6,234 nucleotides of DNA, taken from NCBI GenBank assembly GCA_947175465.1, contig CAMWMY010000078.1, positions 1-6,234 of the forward strand, read 5' to 3'. The position numbers were made by a program, and so were the translations under genes. The notes beneath the pieces were generated by a model, which saw nothing but the letters and a program-made list of their open reading frames with translations, searched no databases and was not told the origin of the DNA. This DNA comes from an uncultured Erysipelotrichaceae bacterium (GTDB taxonomy: Bacteria; Bacillota_I; Bacilli_A; Erysipelotrichales; Erysipelotrichaceae). Shown in pieces: positions 5,627 to 6,234 of the stretch (the first letter of the stretch is position 1; every line of letters starts with the position of its first letter).

Positions 5627-6007
5627 ATGAAAAAATATATATTAGTTGCGATGGTGTGGTTTTCTATTTTATGTATGAAAGTATCTTCAACAACAGAAGC
5701 TATTTCTTATGAAATTTATATGGATTCCAATCGAGGAGATTTATATGAAGTAAAAGAAACGCTACTACAAGTTTATGAAGATCTTATGCAAGGTGTAAAA
5801 GAAGAGAGTGAAGCTTTGATGATCATTCATCACTTAGACCATTTTGCATGGGAAGATAGCATGCAAGCTACATGGAAAAATAATCGCTTAGTTCTTATCG
5901 TTGGAGATGGAAAAGGGGCTATGATAGAAGGCACACTGCAGCGTGATCGTCTATGTATACCAGAAGTAAAGCCAAGGTCTATCTTTCAACAATGGTTTGG
6001 CTCATAA
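5627..6007 (+). CDS. Small exported or membrane-anchored protein of unknown function
   Basis: The 126-residue product begins with MKK and a hydrophobic stretch (residues 4-17) followed by polar SSTTEA, which looks like a Sec signal peptide with cleavage near residues 21-25 or an uncleaved N-terminal anchor. Cys16 follows SIL, a poor lipobox, so I do not call it a lipoprotein. The rest (about 100 residues) is mixed: an acidic helical part (GDLYEVKETLLQVYEDLM), then MIIHHLDHFAWED, then a strand-like RLVLIVGDGKG and a Trp-containing end (QQWFGS). I do not recognise the family; I considered SpoIIR-like sporulation proteins and saw no match. The start is well supported by GAGGTGA (5616-5622) four bases before ATG. 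A RpiR-type regulator gene starts 74 bases downstream on the same strand behind its own possible promoter. No clear terminator separates them, so co-transcription is possible. Confidence 0.8.
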   Translation: MKKYILVAMVWFSILCMKVSSTTEAISYEIYMDSNRGDLYEVKETLLQVYEDLMQGVKEESEALMIIHHLDHFAWEDSMQATWKNNRLVLIVGDGKGAMIEGTLQRDRLCIPEVKPRSIFQQWFGS

Positions 6008-6025
6008 AGTCTTTTCAATCTTTTC

Positions 6026-6054
6026 TTCCTATCTATAGTTAAATATGGTACTAT
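6026..6054 (+). promoter_or_regulatory. Possible promoter of the RpiR-family regulator gene
   Basis: TGGTACTAT (6046-6054) contains an extended -10 element (TGn followed by TACTAT). The position 17 bases upstream holds TTCCTA (6026-6031), three of six matches to TTGACA. A second AT-rich candidate, TATTAT (6052-6057), overlaps it. The gap between the two genes (6008-6081) is T-rich but has no clear hairpin. Confidence 0.35.
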
Positions 6055-6081
6055 TATAAGGGATAACCAGGAGGAAGAGGT

Positions 6082-6234
6082 ATGTTTGATACAACTACTA
6101 TACAAGAGTTTAATGATTTAGAATTTCGTATTTATGATTATATTATGAAAAATAGTGAAAAAGTTGTATACATGCGGATACGAGATTTAGCGATGGATGT
6201 ACATGTATCGACAACAGCGATTCTTCGAGTTTGT
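6082..6234 (+). CDS. MurR/RpiR-family transcriptional regulator (partial, N-terminal 51 residues)
   Basis: The start is ATG 6082 with AGGAGG (6069-6074) seven bases upstream. The 51 visible codons run open to the end of the window. The sequence LEFRIYDYIMKNSEKVVYMRIRDLA... followed by VSTTAILRVC lines up with the N-terminal winged helix-turn-helix of RpiR regulators, whose usual form is an EKKIADYIL helix, then ISELA, then VSEATVVRFC. Full-length members are about 280 residues and carry a C-terminal SIS domain that senses phosphosugars; that part is outside this window. Members typically control sugar or amino-sugar genes, which would be expected nearby or further downstream. There is no evidence here that it controls the hydrolase-permease pair. 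An HTH-only homologue cannot be ruled out from this fragment. Confidence 0.82.
   Translation, partial: MFDTTTIQEFNDLEFRIYDYIMKNSEKVVYMRIRDLAMDVHVSTTAILRVC

Overview
This is a low-GC window (roughly one third G+C) with short intergenic gaps, strong AGGAGG-type ribosome binding sites and TATAAT-type promoters. That points to a Bacillota chromosome. A gut or oral Erysipelotrichia- or Clostridia-like organism is plausible from the gene content (DUF5662, COG2509-type flavoprotein, RpiR regulator), but no marker gene here fixes the genus. I see no rRNA, tRNA, CRISPR array, transposase, integrase or phage structural gene.

Layout. Bases 1-872 are on the + strand: the last 42 codons of an unrecognised gene, then two bases later an unrecognised gene that appears broken by two single-base losses (134-872, about 246 residues if restored). 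A long bidirectional hairpin terminator (895-946) separates this from a block of four minus-strand genes. Read in their own direction these are a peptidase C26 / gamma-glutamyl-GABA hydrolase-like class I glutamine amidotransferase (5254-4505), an APC-superfamily amino acid permease (4508-3102, ATGA overlap with the hydrolase), a COG2509-type FAD-dependent dehydrogenase (2935-1562) and a small DUF5662 protein (1446-919). A 372-base divergent intergenic region (5255-5626) follows. It holds a likely promoter for the hydrolase-permease pair, a cluster of ATGAAA direct repeats and a perfect 8-bp inverted repeat. Beyond it on the + strand are a small exported protein of unknown function (5627-6007) and the first 51 codons of a MurR/RpiR-family regulator that runs off the window (6082-6234).

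How the genes work together. The only firm functional unit is the hydrolase-permease pair, which is translationally coupled. It most likely imports an amino acid, amine or gamma-glutamyl compound and hydrolyses a gamma-glutamyl bond in the cytoplasm; the exact substrate cannot be read from sequence. The flavoprotein and DUF5662 genes have their own plausible promoters and need not belong to the same pathway. I did not find a convincing new multi-gene system. The points most worth a second look are the doubly frameshifted gene, the terminator built into the end of the DUF5662 reading frame, and the repeats in the divergent intergenic region.
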